Assembly: GCA_945919075.1 (NCBI GenBank)
Contig: CAMEIX010000004.1
Coordinates: 113,807 to 177,806, forward strand
Direction: 5' to 3'
From: an uncultured Lachnospiraceae bacterium
GTDB lineage: Bacteria; Bacillota; Clostridia; Lachnospirales; Lachnospiraceae
DNA length: 64,000 nt
Shown here: positions 9,353-19,464 of the stretch, piece by piece
Numbering within the stretch: the stretch's first letter is position 1
Layout: the number at the start of each line of letters is the position of its first letter
Notes under the pieces: model-generated
The model's input: the letters and a program-made list of their open reading frames with translations, nothing else
Database searches by the model: none
Told to the model about the DNA's origin: nothing
Made by a program: the position numbers and the translations under genes

Positions 9353-10099
9353 TTAATCCTCTCTCCTGTTTCCCCCGAACAGCATAACCAGACGAAGGAC
9401 CTGCAGGATGGAGGATGCCAGTGCCGCCACATAAGTAAGCGCTGCTGCGGTCAGGACCTTCCTTGCACCGGAAAGTTCGGTATTTCCTAAAAGACCGCCT
9501 GCTTCCAGGCTCTTTAAGGCTCTTCCGGAAGCATTAAATTCCACAGGAAGTGTAATAAGCTGGAAAAGGACTGCCAATGAAAATGCCCAGATACCGATAT
9601 TGATCAGTACCTGATTCCAGCTGAAGAGAACACCTATCAGAATAAGCGGCATTCCCAGTGTGCTTCCCAGATTCACAATCGGCACCATGGCTGCCCTTAT
9701 GGATAAAGGCGCATAGCTTTCCGCATGCTGCTTTGCATGTCCGCATTCGTGGGCGGCTACCGCAAGTGCGGTTACGCTGGAATAATTATAATTTTCATAG
9801 GAAAGACGGACCGTTTTCGTCCTGGGATCGTAGTGATCGCCTCCGCCTTTTCCCAGGCATTCCACGCTCACATCATAAATACCTGCCTCTGCCAGAATTC
9901 TTTCCGCTGCTTCCGCACCGGTCATATTTCTGGCGTTGCGCACGCCATGGTATTTCTTCATGGCACTGTGTACCCAGAGACTGGAAATGGAGCAGAGTGC
10001 AAAACCAATCAGCACCAGAATATAAGTGTAATCAAAATAAAAACCATACGGGGAATATCCGTATCCGTAATAGCCTGACATCAGAACAAGATTTAACAT
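9353..10099 (-). CDS. Membrane zinc metallopeptidase (YugP/Zn_peptidase_2 family)
   Basis: 248 residues. Membrane helix near residues 26-45, then a cytoplasmic stretch with the zinc-protease motif AAHECGHAKQHAE (HEXXH variant HECGH), then three further hydrophobic segments. This matches the neutral zinc metallopeptidase family PF04298 (B. subtilis YugP). The substrate is unknown. A conserved clostridial position between fmt and rsmB suggests a housekeeping role. AAGGAGG lies 7 nt before ATG 10099. Confidence 0.9.
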   Translation of the reverse strand: MLNLVLMSGYYGYGYSPYGFYFDYTYILVLIGFALCSISSLWVHSAMKKYHGVRNARNMTGAEAAERILAEAGIYDVSVECLGKGGGDHYDPRTKTVRLSYENYNYSSVTALAVAAHECGHAKQHAESYAPLSIRAAMVPIVNLGSTLGMPLILIGVLFSWNQVLINIGIWAFSLAVLFQLITLPVEFNASGRALKSLEAGGLLGNTELSGARKVLTAAALTYVAALASSILQVLRLVMLFGGNRRED

Positions 10100-10111
10100 A
10101 CTCTCTCCTCC

Positions 10112-11074
10112 TTAAAACTGCATCCCGCATTTTATTTCATTACCAAGCAAAAAAGATCTGGTATCCATTCTCTTCTTGCCCTCTAATTGCAGGGACAATA
10201 TCCATAAAGCATCCTTCCCACAGGCCACTAAAAAGCGGTCCTTTTCCACCCGGATTACTTTTCCCGGCTCCCTGTCCGTGCCACCCTGTATGCCTTCCTT
10301 TTCTTCGGAGGCTCCTTCCCCGCTTTCCACCAGTGCATCCCAGATTTTTAACTGTTTTCCCTGGTAATAGGTGTAGGCACTTGGCCAGGAATTTAAGCCA
10401 CGAACCAGCCGTTCAATTTTGACGGCCTCCTCATTCCAGTCGATTTTTCCCATAGCCTTTTTTAGCATCACGGTCTTGGTAGCCTCTTCTTCCTTCTGGG
10501 GAACGGGTGTCAGTCTGCCCGCTTCCAATAAGGGCAGTGCCTCCACAATGGCCTGTGCACCGATTACGGAAAGTTTTTCAAACAGGGACTCCCCTGTTTC
10601 TTTTTTATCCAGAACACATTCTTTGGTATAAAGGATATCACCGGTATCCAGTCCTTCATTCATCTGCATGATGGTGACTCCGGTCTTTTCCTCCCCGTTT
10701 ATGACCGCCCACTGGATGGGGCTGGAACCGCGGTATTTGGGAAGCAGAGAGGCATGGATATTTAAGCATCCGTACTTTGGCATATCCAGAATTTCCTTAG
10801 ACAGAATCTGGCCGAAGGCCGCTACCACAAATACATCCGCGGGGTAATTCTTAAGTTCTTCCACCGCTTCCGGTCTTTTGATCCTCTCCGGCTGTAAAAC
10901 CGGAATGTGGTATTTCACCGCACACTCCTTGACCGGTGAAAAGGTCAGTTTATCACTTCTCCCCTTCGCTTTGTCCGGCTGTGTCACAACCGCCACGATT
11001 TCATGGCCGGCACCAACCAGTGCTTCCAGTGCACCCACCGCGAAATCCGGGGTTCCCATAAAAACAATCTTCAT
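10112..11074 (-). CDS. fmt: Methionyl-tRNA formyltransferase
   Basis: 320 residues. N-terminal formyl-transferase fold with FMGTPDFAV at the start, NIHASLLPKYRGSSP (catalytic Asn and His) and GLDTGDIL (catalytic Asp), then the C-terminal OB-like domain with RGLNSWPSAYT. It formylates initiator Met-tRNA using 10-formyl-THF. It follows def by 3 nt, the usual def-fmt pair: the formyl group added here is removed by Def. An insertion of about 15 Glu/Gly-rich residues lies in the C-terminal domain. Confidence 0.97.
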   Translation of the reverse strand: MKIVFMGTPDFAVGALEALVGAGHEIVAVVTQPDKAKGRSDKLTFSPVKECAVKYHIPVLQPERIKRPEAVEELKNYPADVFVVAAFGQILSKEILDMPKYGCLNIHASLLPKYRGSSPIQWAVINGEEKTGVTIMQMNEGLDTGDILYTKECVLDKKETGESLFEKLSVIGAQAIVEALPLLEAGRLTPVPQKEEEATKTVMLKKAMGKIDWNEEAVKIERLVRGLNSWPSAYTYYQGKQLKIWDALVESGEGASEEKEGIQGGTDREPGKVIRVEKDRFLVACGKDALWILSLQLEGKKRMDTRSFLLGNEIKCGMQF

Positions 11075-11077
11075 TGT

Positions 11078-11560
11078 CTAATCCTCGTCTTCCTCATCAT
11101 ACTTCACATCATGTAATTCGCCGTTCACCTTCTCCACATAAAGATGTCCGTCAAGATGATCCAGTTCGTGGCAGATTGCCCTTGCAAACAGTTCTGTCGC
11201 CTCTACCTCAAAGGGCTTCATATCGATGTCCAGTGCCACTGCCTTGACATAATTCGGTCTGGTTACCTCCCCGGACTTTCCGGGAACGCTTAAACAGCCC
11301 TCCTGTCCGGTCTGCTCACCGCTGGATTCCACAATACGGGGATTGATGAATACATAGGGACCTTCGCCTGTGGTATCAATGACCACCACCCTTTTTAAAA
11401 CCCCCACCTGCGGTGCCGCAAGTCCTACTCCGTTTGCCTCATACATGGTATCGATCATATCTTCAATAAGGTTCCTTAACCGGGGAGTCATCTCCGTGAT
11501 CTCCTTGCAGGTCTTGTTTAAGATGTCGTCACCGATTTCCCTGATTTTCCTAAGTGCCAT
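11078..11560 (-). CDS. def: Peptide deformylase
   Basis: About 160 residues. All three metalloprotease motifs are present: GVGLAAPQVG, EGCLSVPG (metal-binding Cys) and ICHELDHLDG (HEXXH). It removes formyl groups from nascent proteins. ATG 11560 is preferred over the ATG at 11584 since AAGGAG lies 6 nt before it, it follows the priA stop by 13 nt, and the product begins MALRKIREIGDDIL as in homologues. The C-terminus is acidic. Confidence 0.97.
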   Translation of the reverse strand: MALRKIREIGDDILNKTCKEITEMTPRLRNLIEDMIDTMYEANGVGLAAPQVGVLKRVVVIDTTGEGPYVFINPRIVESSGEQTGQEGCLSVPGKSGEVTRPNYVKAVALDIDMKPFEVEATELFARAICHELDHLDGHLYVEKVNGELHDVKYDEEDED

Positions 11561-11573
11561 ATTATTCTCCTTT

Positions 11574-13823
11574 TCAAAATGCATTTACAGGGTCAAAGTC
11601 AATCTGCATGCTCTCTTCTTTAAGCTGCATGGACTGTACCCTTTCTTCCAGTCTGTCCTTTATTTCTATCAGTTTATCATAATTTTCGTATTTTACATAG
11701 AAAACAAAGCGAAAAACGTCCTGAATTTTACCGATTGCGGCAGGAGTAGGACCGATTACCAGAAGTCTCTTTGTCCTCTCTTCCTTGTCATCCGCGTACT
11801 CCCCGGCAATACCAGCCAGTTCACGTGCCAGATTCTCTCCCCGCTTTTCCTCTGCTGCAAATATCTGTACCGCCATCATATGGCAGACCGGTGGATACCG
11901 CAGTAATTCGCGGTACAGAATTTCTTCTTCATAAAATGCCCTGTAATCCTGATTGGCGGCATGTACCACACTATAATGCTCGGGCTGGTAGGTCTGAATC
12001 ACCGCTTCTCCTAAAAGCTCCCCGCGCCCGGCTCTGCCCACCGCCTGGGTGAGCAGAGAAAAAGTTCTCTCCGCTGCCCTGTAATCTCCCACAGATAAGG
12101 ACATATCCGCTGCCAGCACCCCCACCAGGGTAACCTTGGGAAAATCATGCCCCTTTACAATCATCTGGGTGCCGAGCAAAATATCCGCCTCGTGATTGGC
12201 AAATGCAGAAAGAATATTGTCATAACTGTCCTTTTTTCCGGTGGTATCCGCATCCATACGAAGGATTCTTGCTTCCGGATACATCTGATGAAGTTTTTCC
12301 TCGATCTGTTGTGTACCGGCACGAAATCCCGCAATATACTTGGAGCCGCAGGACGGACAAAGTTTTACCTTTTCCGTTGTATAGCCGCAATAATGACAGA
12401 TCATCCTGTTTCCCTTATGCTCCGATAAGGAGACATCGCAATGGGGACATTTCACCACATGACCGCAGGCACGACAGGAAATAAATCCGGCATACCCTCT
12501 CCGGTTCAAAAACAACATAATCTGTTCTTTTTTCTTAAGCCGGTCCGTCATCAGTTCCTGCAGACGGGTACTGAAAATGGAACGGTTGCCATCCCGAAGT
12601 TCCTCCCTTAGGTCCACGATATGAACCTTGGGTAAATTACCTCCCGTCAGACGTTTATTCAAAGTAAAAAGCCTGTACTCCCCTTTTTCTGCCCTGTAAT
12701 AGGCTTCCAGAGAAGGGGTTGCGGAACCTAATACCACGGAGGCGCCATGCATTCCGGCAACCTCCTCAGCCACCTCTCTGGCATGATATTTGGGGGAGAC
12801 TTCACTTTTGTAACTGTTTTCCTGCTCCTCATCCATGACAATCAGCCCAATGTTTGGAAAGGGTGTAAAAAGTGCGGATCTGGGGCCTATAATAATATCA
12901 ATTTCCCCCTTTTCGGCACGCCTGCACTGATCGTACTTTTCTCCGGCGGAAAGAGAGGAGTTGAGAACCGAAACCCTATCTCCGAACCGGGTATAGAACC
13001 GAAGCAGGGTCTGGTAAGTAAGCGCAATTTCCGGAATCAGTACAATGGACTGTTTTCCACGCTTTACCATTTCTTCAATCAGATTCATATAGACTTCCGT
13101 CTTGCCGCTGCCGGTAATGCCATGAACCAGATAGGTTTTCCGGATGCCGGCATCAAAATCCGCAAGCACCTCATTTACCACCGTCTGTTGTTCATCGCTT
13201 AAAAATTTTTTCACATCCCTGCCCGGTTTTAGTTTAATGGGATTCCGGTAGGCATTTTCTGTCCTGATTTCAATAATGCCCTGCTTTTCCAGTGATTTCA
13301 CCGTGGATGCAGATACATGGAGCTTGGTGGTGATCAGTCCATAAGGCAGGGTATCCACTAAAAGAAGTTCGTTTAAAAGACGCACTTTCGCAACCTGGTG
13401 CTTCTTTGAGAAATTATCAAGGAAGGCTCCTGTCTCCTCTTCGGACACGATAAGCCGAACACTTTTATTCTCCACCGCCCTTACGTTTTTCTTGGCCGGG
13501 AGCACGGTTTTGAGTGCCTGAATCATGGTGGAACCGTAATTTCTCTTCAGATAGGCGGCCAGTTTCATCTGTCTTTCCATGACCGGAACATCGCCCTCAG
13601 CAATTTCCTTAATCTCTTTTATCCTGTCTACGTCCCACTCCGGTGTATCCTTAAATGCGATCACATAGCCTTTTATGAACTTGTTCCCGGCACCGAAGGG
13701 CACCAGAACGCACATTCCTTCTTTCAAAGTCTCCCGCATGTTTTCCGGCACCCGGTACTGGAACGGACGGTCCACTTTCTCATGTGCGATATCTACTATA
13801 ATGTCCGCAAATATTTTATCCAT
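11574..13823 (-). CDS. priA: Primosomal replication restart helicase PriA
   Basis: 749 residues. N-terminal 3'-DNA-binding domain, winged helix, then the superfamily 2 helicase core with GITGSGKTEVY (Walker A), VMDEEQENSY (Walker B box; most PriA proteins have DEEH, here Q replaces H), GSATPSLEA and a zinc-binding module of CXXC pairs (CRAC, CPHC, CHYC, CPSC). QAVGRAGRGE is helicase motif VI. It reloads the replicative helicase at stalled forks. Overlaps murE by 8 nt. Confidence 0.96.
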   Translation of the reverse strand: MDKIFADIIVDIAHEKVDRPFQYRVPENMRETLKEGMCVLVPFGAGNKFIKGYVIAFKDTPEWDVDRIKEIKEIAEGDVPVMERQMKLAAYLKRNYGSTMIQALKTVLPAKKNVRAVENKSVRLIVSEEETGAFLDNFSKKHQVAKVRLLNELLLVDTLPYGLITTKLHVSASTVKSLEKQGIIEIRTENAYRNPIKLKPGRDVKKFLSDEQQTVVNEVLADFDAGIRKTYLVHGITGSGKTEVYMNLIEEMVKRGKQSIVLIPEIALTYQTLLRFYTRFGDRVSVLNSSLSAGEKYDQCRRAEKGEIDIIIGPRSALFTPFPNIGLIVMDEEQENSYKSEVSPKYHAREVAEEVAGMHGASVVLGSATPSLEAYYRAEKGEYRLFTLNKRLTGGNLPKVHIVDLREELRDGNRSIFSTRLQELMTDRLKKKEQIMLFLNRRGYAGFISCRACGHVVKCPHCDVSLSEHKGNRMICHYCGYTTEKVKLCPSCGSKYIAGFRAGTQQIEEKLHQMYPEARILRMDADTTGKKDSYDNILSAFANHEADILLGTQMIVKGHDFPKVTLVGVLAADMSLSVGDYRAAERTFSLLTQAVGRAGRGELLGEAVIQTYQPEHYSVVHAANQDYRAFYEEEILYRELLRYPPVCHMMAVQIFAAEEKRGENLARELAGIAGEYADDKEERTKRLLVIGPTPAAIGKIQDVFRFVFYVKYENYDKLIEIKDRLEERVQSMQLKEESMQIDFDPVNAF

Positions 13824-15285
13824 TCTGCTCCTTTAATACCTCGGCGATCAGATTTCTTTCGTCCATAGGATATTTTACCCCTTTGATTTCCTGATAATCC
13901 TCATGGCCCTTTCCGGCGAGCACAATAATGTCTCCCGGTTCTCCATGCGCAATGGCATAGGCAATGGCCTCTTTCCTGTCACAGATTTCCACATATTTTC
14001 CATCTGTCTTTGCCATCCCGATTTTAATGTCATTGATAATATCCTGAGGATCTTCAAACCGCGGGTTATCCGACGTGATAATGGTAAAATCCGCCAGTCT
14101 TCCGCTGACCTCACCCATTTCATAACGGCGGAGTTTGGAACGGTTGCCGCCGCATCCAAACAGGCATACCAGCCGGTTCGGCTCATACTGTTTTAAGGAC
14201 AAAAGCAGGCTCTCCAAACTCATGGCATTGTGTGCATAATCAATGAGGAGAGTGAAATCATCGGACACCTTTACCATCTCAATGCGCCCCTTTACCTTTG
14301 CCTGCAAAAGAGCCTTTTTCATATCCGCTTCTTTGACCCCGAAATGCCTGCAGATGGCAATGGCTGTCAGCGCATTATATACACTGAATTTTCCGGGTGT
14401 GGCCACATGGGCATCCATTTCCACAAGACCCTTGGTGGAAAATGCCACTCCCAGTTCACCGGGCTTCTTTACCAGCCTCAGGTTCTCGGCTACAAGGTCA
14501 TTGTCCGGATTTAATCCAAACTTTTCAATGCTGCAGGTGTGCCCCTTAATCACTTCATCGGTATGAGCATCATCTCCGTTTACAATACCCACCTTACACT
14601 GCTTGAACAACAGCCCCTTGCAATGCATATAATCCTCAAAATCCTTATGTTCACCCTCTCCGATATGATCCGGTTCCAGATTTGTAAAAATTCCGTAATC
14701 AAAGACAAAGCCCTGGGTTCTGTGAAGCATCAGTGCCTGGGAGGAAACCTCCATTACAACGGTATCCATACCTGCCTCTGCCATTTTTGCAAAAGTTTCC
14801 TGCAAAACATAGGATTCCGGTGTGGTATTCTTTGCCGGAATATGCTCCTGCCCGATAATACTCTCAATAGTTCCAATCAACCCCACCTTATGTCCGGCAT
14901 GCTCCAAGATGGATCTGACCAGGTAGGTTGTGGTGGTCTTGCCCTTTGTCCCGGTAATCCCGATAACTTTCATTTTATCGGCCGGATGCCCAAAATAAGC
15001 CGCCGAAACAAAGGCCAGTGCATAACGGGTATCCTCCACCTGAATAAGGGTCACATCTTTCCCCTCTATGGGAGCTACTTCCCGTTCCACAAGGATGACC
15101 CCGGCACCCTTTTCGGCAATTTCTTCCACATGATCGTGGGTATCATATTTCATTCCTTTAATGCAGACAAAAAGACAGTGTTCTTCCACCTTCCGGTTAT
15201 CATATACCACCTTATCAACGTGGACTTCTTCACTGCCCTGTAAGACCGTGTACGACAGCCCATTCAGTAATTGTTTTAATTCCAT
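13816..15285 (-). CDS. murE: UDP-N-acetylmuramoyl-L-alanyl-D-glutamate ligase MurE (DAP type)
   Basis: 489 residues, Mur ligase family: N-terminal UDP-binding domain, ATP-binding GITGTKGKTTTTY, central domain with EVSSQALMLHRT, and the C-terminal domain with SDNPRFEDP. The DNPR-x-EDP motif is the signature of enzymes adding meso-diaminopimelate; lysine-adding enzymes differ here. It predicts DAP-type peptidoglycan. It heads the operon: the region upstream contains a terminator for the divergent-in-position but same-strand recJ unit, so a promoter must lie within 15286-15369, but I could not identify clear boxes. Confidence 0.95.
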   Translation of the reverse strand: MELKQLLNGLSYTVLQGSEEVHVDKVVYDNRKVEEHCLFVCIKGMKYDTHDHVEEIAEKGAGVILVEREVAPIEGKDVTLIQVEDTRYALAFVSAAYFGHPADKMKVIGITGTKGKTTTTYLVRSILEHAGHKVGLIGTIESIIGQEHIPAKNTTPESYVLQETFAKMAEAGMDTVVMEVSSQALMLHRTQGFVFDYGIFTNLEPDHIGEGEHKDFEDYMHCKGLLFKQCKVGIVNGDDAHTDEVIKGHTCSIEKFGLNPDNDLVAENLRLVKKPGELGVAFSTKGLVEMDAHVATPGKFSVYNALTAIAICRHFGVKEADMKKALLQAKVKGRIEMVKVSDDFTLLIDYAHNAMSLESLLLSLKQYEPNRLVCLFGCGGNRSKLRRYEMGEVSGRLADFTIITSDNPRFEDPQDIINDIKIGMAKTDGKYVEICDRKEAIAYAIAHGEPGDIIVLAGKGHEDYQEIKGVKYPMDERNLIAEVLKEQNG

Positions 15286-15369
15286 TTTTCCTCTTTTCCG
15301 CCATTTTGCGGCTATCCATAGTTAATTTTATTTTACTCTATTTTTGCGCTTTTTACCACCCCCAAAAAG

Positions 15370-15393
15370 AAAAAGGGGTGTTGTCCCCTTTTT
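15370..15393 (-). terminator. Intrinsic terminator after recJ
   Basis: A perfect 9-bp stem (AAAAAGGGG with CCCCTTTTT) and a 6-nt loop. Read on the minus strand it is followed by a T-rich tract (TTTTTC then TTTTT). It lies 50 nt after the recJ stop and separates the secDF-recJ unit from the murE operon. Confidence 0.85.
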
Positions 15394-15442
15394 CTACTAT
15401 CCTTTCATTTAATTTTCGAATCCTATCATCCCACTATCAAAC

Positions 15443-17209
15443 CTAACAATAATTCAGCAGTTGGAGTTGTACCTGGGTCTTTCCACGAAAGGAATTGATA
15501 CCCAACTGATAGGTAACGGAAATCACCATATCGGTACCTGCCCCGTAAAGATTCCCTACCTTTTCCTTTCCAAACCGTTCCTCCAAAAAAGCATGGAATT
15601 TCTCCAGATTGCCAAAAAAGACCATTTCGTAGCGTTCTCCATACTGCAGGACTTCAAATTTGGCAAAACTTTGATTGGCACCAAGCTTTCTTCCCCGGAT
15701 AATATGTACCTGTTTTGTTGCAAATAAAGGCTTCGGGTTTCCATTGCCAAAGGGCTCCAGAACCTGGAGTTCCTCTGCAAACCGCAGGGTGGCATAGGAT
15801 AACGGCATGGGTACATCGATATGGATTTTAGGAATAAAATCCTCTTCGGACAGGGTACAGTTTCTGTTTAAGGTTTCCCGCAGAAGAGGAATGTTCTCCT
15901 CTTTTATGGACAGACCTGCTGCCATTTTGTGCCCCCCGAATTTGGTAAACAACTCCTTACACTCCACCATGGCATCGTACATATGGTAAGCCTCTATGGA
16001 ACGCCCGGAACCCTTTACCCCCTCTTCCGCTCTAGTAAGAACGAAACATGGCCGTCCATATTGTTCCTTAATTCTCCCGGCAATAATACCGGCAAGACTT
16101 TCATGACAATCCGGTAAAAAGAGAACTAACACCTTATCTCCCGCCATATCCTTCTCCTCCATCAGGATATTGGCCTCTTTCACCCCATTTAATGTCATGG
16201 CCTTACGGCTGTCATTCATTTCCCTTAATTCGTCGGCAAGTACTGCCGCATCCCGGTCACTTTCCGCAGCAAGAAGCGCCAAGGCACGCTTTGCACTATC
16301 CAATCTGCCGGTAGCATTTAAGCAGGGGCCGATAACAAATCCCAGATGGAAGGAGGACAGTTTGGCCGGCTCTATTCCGTTTGCCTTTATCAGGGCCCCA
16401 AGTCCTCTACAGGGGGATTGGCGCATCCGCTTAATCCCTTCCTTTACCAGAATACGGTTCTCGTCCAAAAGGTCCATTACATCACATACCGTTGCCACAG
16501 CCGCCACCTGAATAAATTCATCCATCAGGACATTGCGCAGTTCTATGGAAAGTTCCATTCTCCGAAACATAAGTTCCATCAGTTTGAAAGCCACAAATGC
16601 GCCACAGATTCCCGGAAACGGATAGGTATCCTTCTGCTGCTTAGGGTCCACAACCACGTCCGCCTCAGGCAGAATTTCCACACGTTTTCCGTCTTCTTCC
16701 GTATAAGGAACCTCATGGTGGTCCGTTACCACCACCGTCATACCATAATCCTTAGCCCTACGAATGGGACCCTGGGCGGAAATACCGTTATCACAGGTTA
16801 AGATGGTATGTATGCCCTCCCGGTATGCATCCTCAATCAACTGGTCGTTTAGTCCATATCCGTCCTTCATACGATGGGGAATCACCGTATCCACATTTGC
16901 TCCCAGCGCCTGTAGGCCCTTAGTAAGAATATGGGAGGCACTGATTCCGTCCACATCATAATCTCCGATAACCCGGATCGCGCGTTTTAAACAGATTTCT
17001 TCCTGTAAAACTGCACAGGCATCCTCCATACCGTACATCAGTTCCGGCGGATAAAGGTCAAGAAGAGTACCCTTTAAGTACCTTTCTACCTCTTCTTCGG
17101 AAAAAATATCCCTGTTACGGATAATTCTTGCCGTAACAGGGGTAATATTAAATTTTTTGCTCCATGCATCGAAGTCCGCCTTCTTTGCCGTAACAAACCA
17201 TTTTTCCAT
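15443..17209 (-). CDS. recJ: Single-stranded-DNA-specific exonuclease RecJ
   Basis: 588 residues. DHH phosphoesterase motifs: GDYDVDGISA, CDNGIS, VVTDHHEV (DHH), ICGAFVAFKL; the DHHA1 domain follows with the GSGRSIEAY and GGHKMAAGL motifs, then the OB-fold. It degrades ssDNA 5'-3' in recombination and mismatch repair. It begins 11 nt after secDF. Same length as clostridial RecJ, with no C-terminal extension. Confidence 0.95.
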   Translation of the reverse strand: MEKWFVTAKKADFDAWSKKFNITPVTARIIRNRDIFSEEEVERYLKGTLLDLYPPELMYGMEDACAVLQEEICLKRAIRVIGDYDVDGISASHILTKGLQALGANVDTVIPHRMKDGYGLNDQLIEDAYREGIHTILTCDNGISAQGPIRRAKDYGMTVVVTDHHEVPYTEEDGKRVEILPEADVVVDPKQQKDTYPFPGICGAFVAFKLMELMFRRMELSIELRNVLMDEFIQVAAVATVCDVMDLLDENRILVKEGIKRMRQSPCRGLGALIKANGIEPAKLSSFHLGFVIGPCLNATGRLDSAKRALALLAAESDRDAAVLADELREMNDSRKAMTLNGVKEANILMEEKDMAGDKVLVLFLPDCHESLAGIIAGRIKEQYGRPCFVLTRAEEGVKGSGRSIEAYHMYDAMVECKELFTKFGGHKMAAGLSIKEENIPLLRETLNRNCTLSEEDFIPKIHIDVPMPLSYATLRFAEELQVLEPFGNGNPKPLFATKQVHIIRGRKLGANQSFAKFEVLQYGERYEMVFFGNLEKFHAFLEERFGKEKVGNLYGAGTDMVISVTYQLGINSFRGKTQVQLQLLNYC

Positions 17210-17220
17210 ATTTTATTCCA

Positions 17221-19464
17221 CTATTTCTCTTTCTTGCACATCATATAATACATACTTCCTGCAAGGAATACCGATGAATATGCACCACAGATAATACCGG
17301 TCATCAGAGGAAGTGCAAATTCCTTAATGGCAGTTACACCAAGGAAATAAAGGGCAGCAACCATGATAAAGGTAGTCAGGGAAGTAAAGATACTTCTGGA
17401 CAAGGTCTGGCTTACACTTAAGTTGATGGTTTCCTTCAGGGTTGCCTTCTTATCGCCACTCCTCAAGTTCTCTCTGATACGGTCAAAGATTACGATGGTG
17501 GCATTAATGGAGTAACCTACAATCGTTAGCATACATGCAATAAACGTGCTGCCGACGGATATCTTAGCCACCGCATAGAATGCCAGAACAACCAGTACGT
17601 CGTGGGTCAGCGCCAGCACACTGCTGATACCGAAGCGGATATCCTTGAAACGAATCCGAATGTATAATAACATACATACAATTGCCACCAGTACCGCAAT
17701 AATGGTATTTCTCTGCATTTCTCCGGAAATGGTCGCGCTGATGGTTTCGTTGTCAATGGTTTCTGCCTGGAACTTCTCCGCAAGCATATCCTTTAATGCT
17801 GCAATCTGATCATTATCTAAGGAATTTGTCTTAAATACTACATCATTGGTTCCTCTGATCGGCTGGGGCTGAACAGCACCGTTTGCAATGGCCTCAATCT
17901 CGGGAATTACATTTACTTCCAGATCACTTAAGGATTTCTCCTCGGTAAAGCGCACGGTTGCGGAGGTACCACCCACAAAGTCAAGACTTAAGTTAAAAGG
18001 AGAACCGTCTTTTGCCTGATTCACACCCATCATCACAAATCCGCCGATAATAATCACTGCGGAAATTACGAAGAATACTGCCTTCTTACCAACAAAGTCA
18101 ATCGCTTTATGAGGTTTTGCCACACCATACCACTTCTCAGAAGTACAGCCCAGTGCGTATAAAGCATTCATCAGCCAGCGTGTGATAAACAGGGCCGTAA
18201 ACATGGAAAGGGCAATACCAAGTACCAGAGTCTGTGCAAAACCACGGATGGAACCGGAACCTAAAATCCAAAGAACCATTGCGGCAATCAGAGTGGTCAC
18301 GTTTCCGTCAATGATAGCGGATAATGCCTTGTCAAAACCAATTTTAATAGAAGATTTAACCGTCTTTCCGGTTGCAAGTTCTTCACGGATACGGGCAAAG
18401 ATGATTACATTTGCATCCACTGCCATACCAATGGAAAGAATAATACCTGCAATACCGGGCAGGGTAAGGGTCATGTCAAATCCATTCAGCAGAAGAATAA
18501 TCAATGCTGTATACATCAATAAGGCAAGACTGGCTGCAAAACCGGAAAGGAAATACACCAGTATCATAAATACAACGATAACTCCAAGACCGATTGCTGC
18601 TGCCTTTATGCTTGTGGAGATGGCTTCGGAACCAAGCTGTGCTCCGACTACCTTGGAATGCAGTTCGGTAAGCTCCAGTTTCAGTCCACCGATTCGAATC
18701 TGCGAAGCAAGTCTCTTGGCTTCATCATTCGTAAAGCTGCCGGTTATCTGGGCACGTCCGTCTAACAGAGGCTGTTTTACGCTGGGAGCACTGATAATAT
18801 TGCCGTCATAATAAATCCCCAGTGTTTCCCCTTTGGCAGATGCATCCGTGGTCACCTCTGCAAATTTCGTAGCTCCTTCATCGGTCATAATAAGATCTAC
18901 ACAGAATTCTGCTGCCGCATCCTGATTCTGTCTCATAGTACCGGCTTCCGCACTCTTCACATCCAGACCGGTCAGTGCCACACAACCGTCTTCGATGATT
19001 TCCTCAATGGTTCTGTTCATAACATAAACAGGAACCATATTGCCGTCCGCATCCACACTCATGGTGTAGGAATAGTTTGCTGTACCGTCGGATGCTTTCT
19101 CCCTGATAAAGTACAGGGTTCCGGGCTTTCCTAATTCAGCAAGTACTGCTTCCGCATCGGTTACGCCAGGAATTTCCACGTTGATACGTCTGGGTCCCTC
19201 CTGATATACCAAAGCTTCATTGCTGTAGGAATATACACGTAGTTTCAACTTTTCAATGGTATCGTTCATATCGGTCTGACTGGGATCTTCCTCCCCATCC
19301 ACCTCATAAGTGATGCTGACACCACCGGCAAGGTCCAGACCGAGCGTGATATCTTTCGCAGAGATTTTACCCTGCCCATCGATACCCTTAATGTCCACAA
19401 ATGTAATGCCTGCCAATAATGCTAAAAATACAAGCAGGATTATAAATGCTTTACTCTTCTTCAT
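17221..19464 (-). CDS. secDF: Fused protein translocase subunit SecDF
   Basis: 747 residues, SecD and SecF joined in one chain. The SecD half: first membrane helix near residues 7-25, periplasmic P1-type domain (LGLDLAGGVSITYEV), five C-terminal helices with GMAVDANVIIFARIREE. The SecF half begins near residue 455 with another membrane helix, DFVGGTSATVRF and TIVGYSINATIVIFDRIREN. It uses the proton-motive force to aid late steps of SecYEG export. Its start overlaps scfB by 14 nt and has GGAGG upstream. A scfA-scfB-secDF order is common in Clostridia. Confidence 0.96.
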   Translation of the reverse strand: MKKSKAFIILLVFLALLAGITFVDIKGIDGQGKISAKDITLGLDLAGGVSITYEVDGEEDPSQTDMNDTIEKLKLRVYSYSNEALVYQEGPRRINVEIPGVTDAEAVLAELGKPGTLYFIREKASDGTANYSYTMSVDADGNMVPVYVMNRTIEEIIEDGCVALTGLDVKSAEAGTMRQNQDAAAEFCVDLIMTDEGATKFAEVTTDASAKGETLGIYYDGNIISAPSVKQPLLDGRAQITGSFTNDEAKRLASQIRIGGLKLELTELHSKVVGAQLGSEAISTSIKAAAIGLGVIVVFMILVYFLSGFAASLALLMYTALIILLLNGFDMTLTLPGIAGIILSIGMAVDANVIIFARIREELATGKTVKSSIKIGFDKALSAIIDGNVTTLIAAMVLWILGSGSIRGFAQTLVLGIALSMFTALFITRWLMNALYALGCTSEKWYGVAKPHKAIDFVGKKAVFFVISAVIIIGGFVMMGVNQAKDGSPFNLSLDFVGGTSATVRFTEEKSLSDLEVNVIPEIEAIANGAVQPQPIRGTNDVVFKTNSLDNDQIAALKDMLAEKFQAETIDNETISATISGEMQRNTIIAVLVAIVCMLLYIRIRFKDIRFGISSVLALTHDVLVVLAFYAVAKISVGSTFIACMLTIVGYSINATIVIFDRIRENLRSGDKKATLKETINLSVSQTLSRSIFTSLTTFIMVAALYFLGVTAIKEFALPLMTGIICGAYSSVFLAGSMYYMMCKKEK

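Noticed and set aside
9658..10422. 254-codon plus-strand frame across the zinc peptidase and fmt
   Set aside because: It crosses two well-supported minus-strand genes and has a Pro/Arg/His-rich composition typical of antisense frames.
18182..18811. Long plus-strand open frame inside secDF
   Set aside because: It is antisense to a complete SecDF with all motifs, has no ribosome site and biased composition from the opposite frame.
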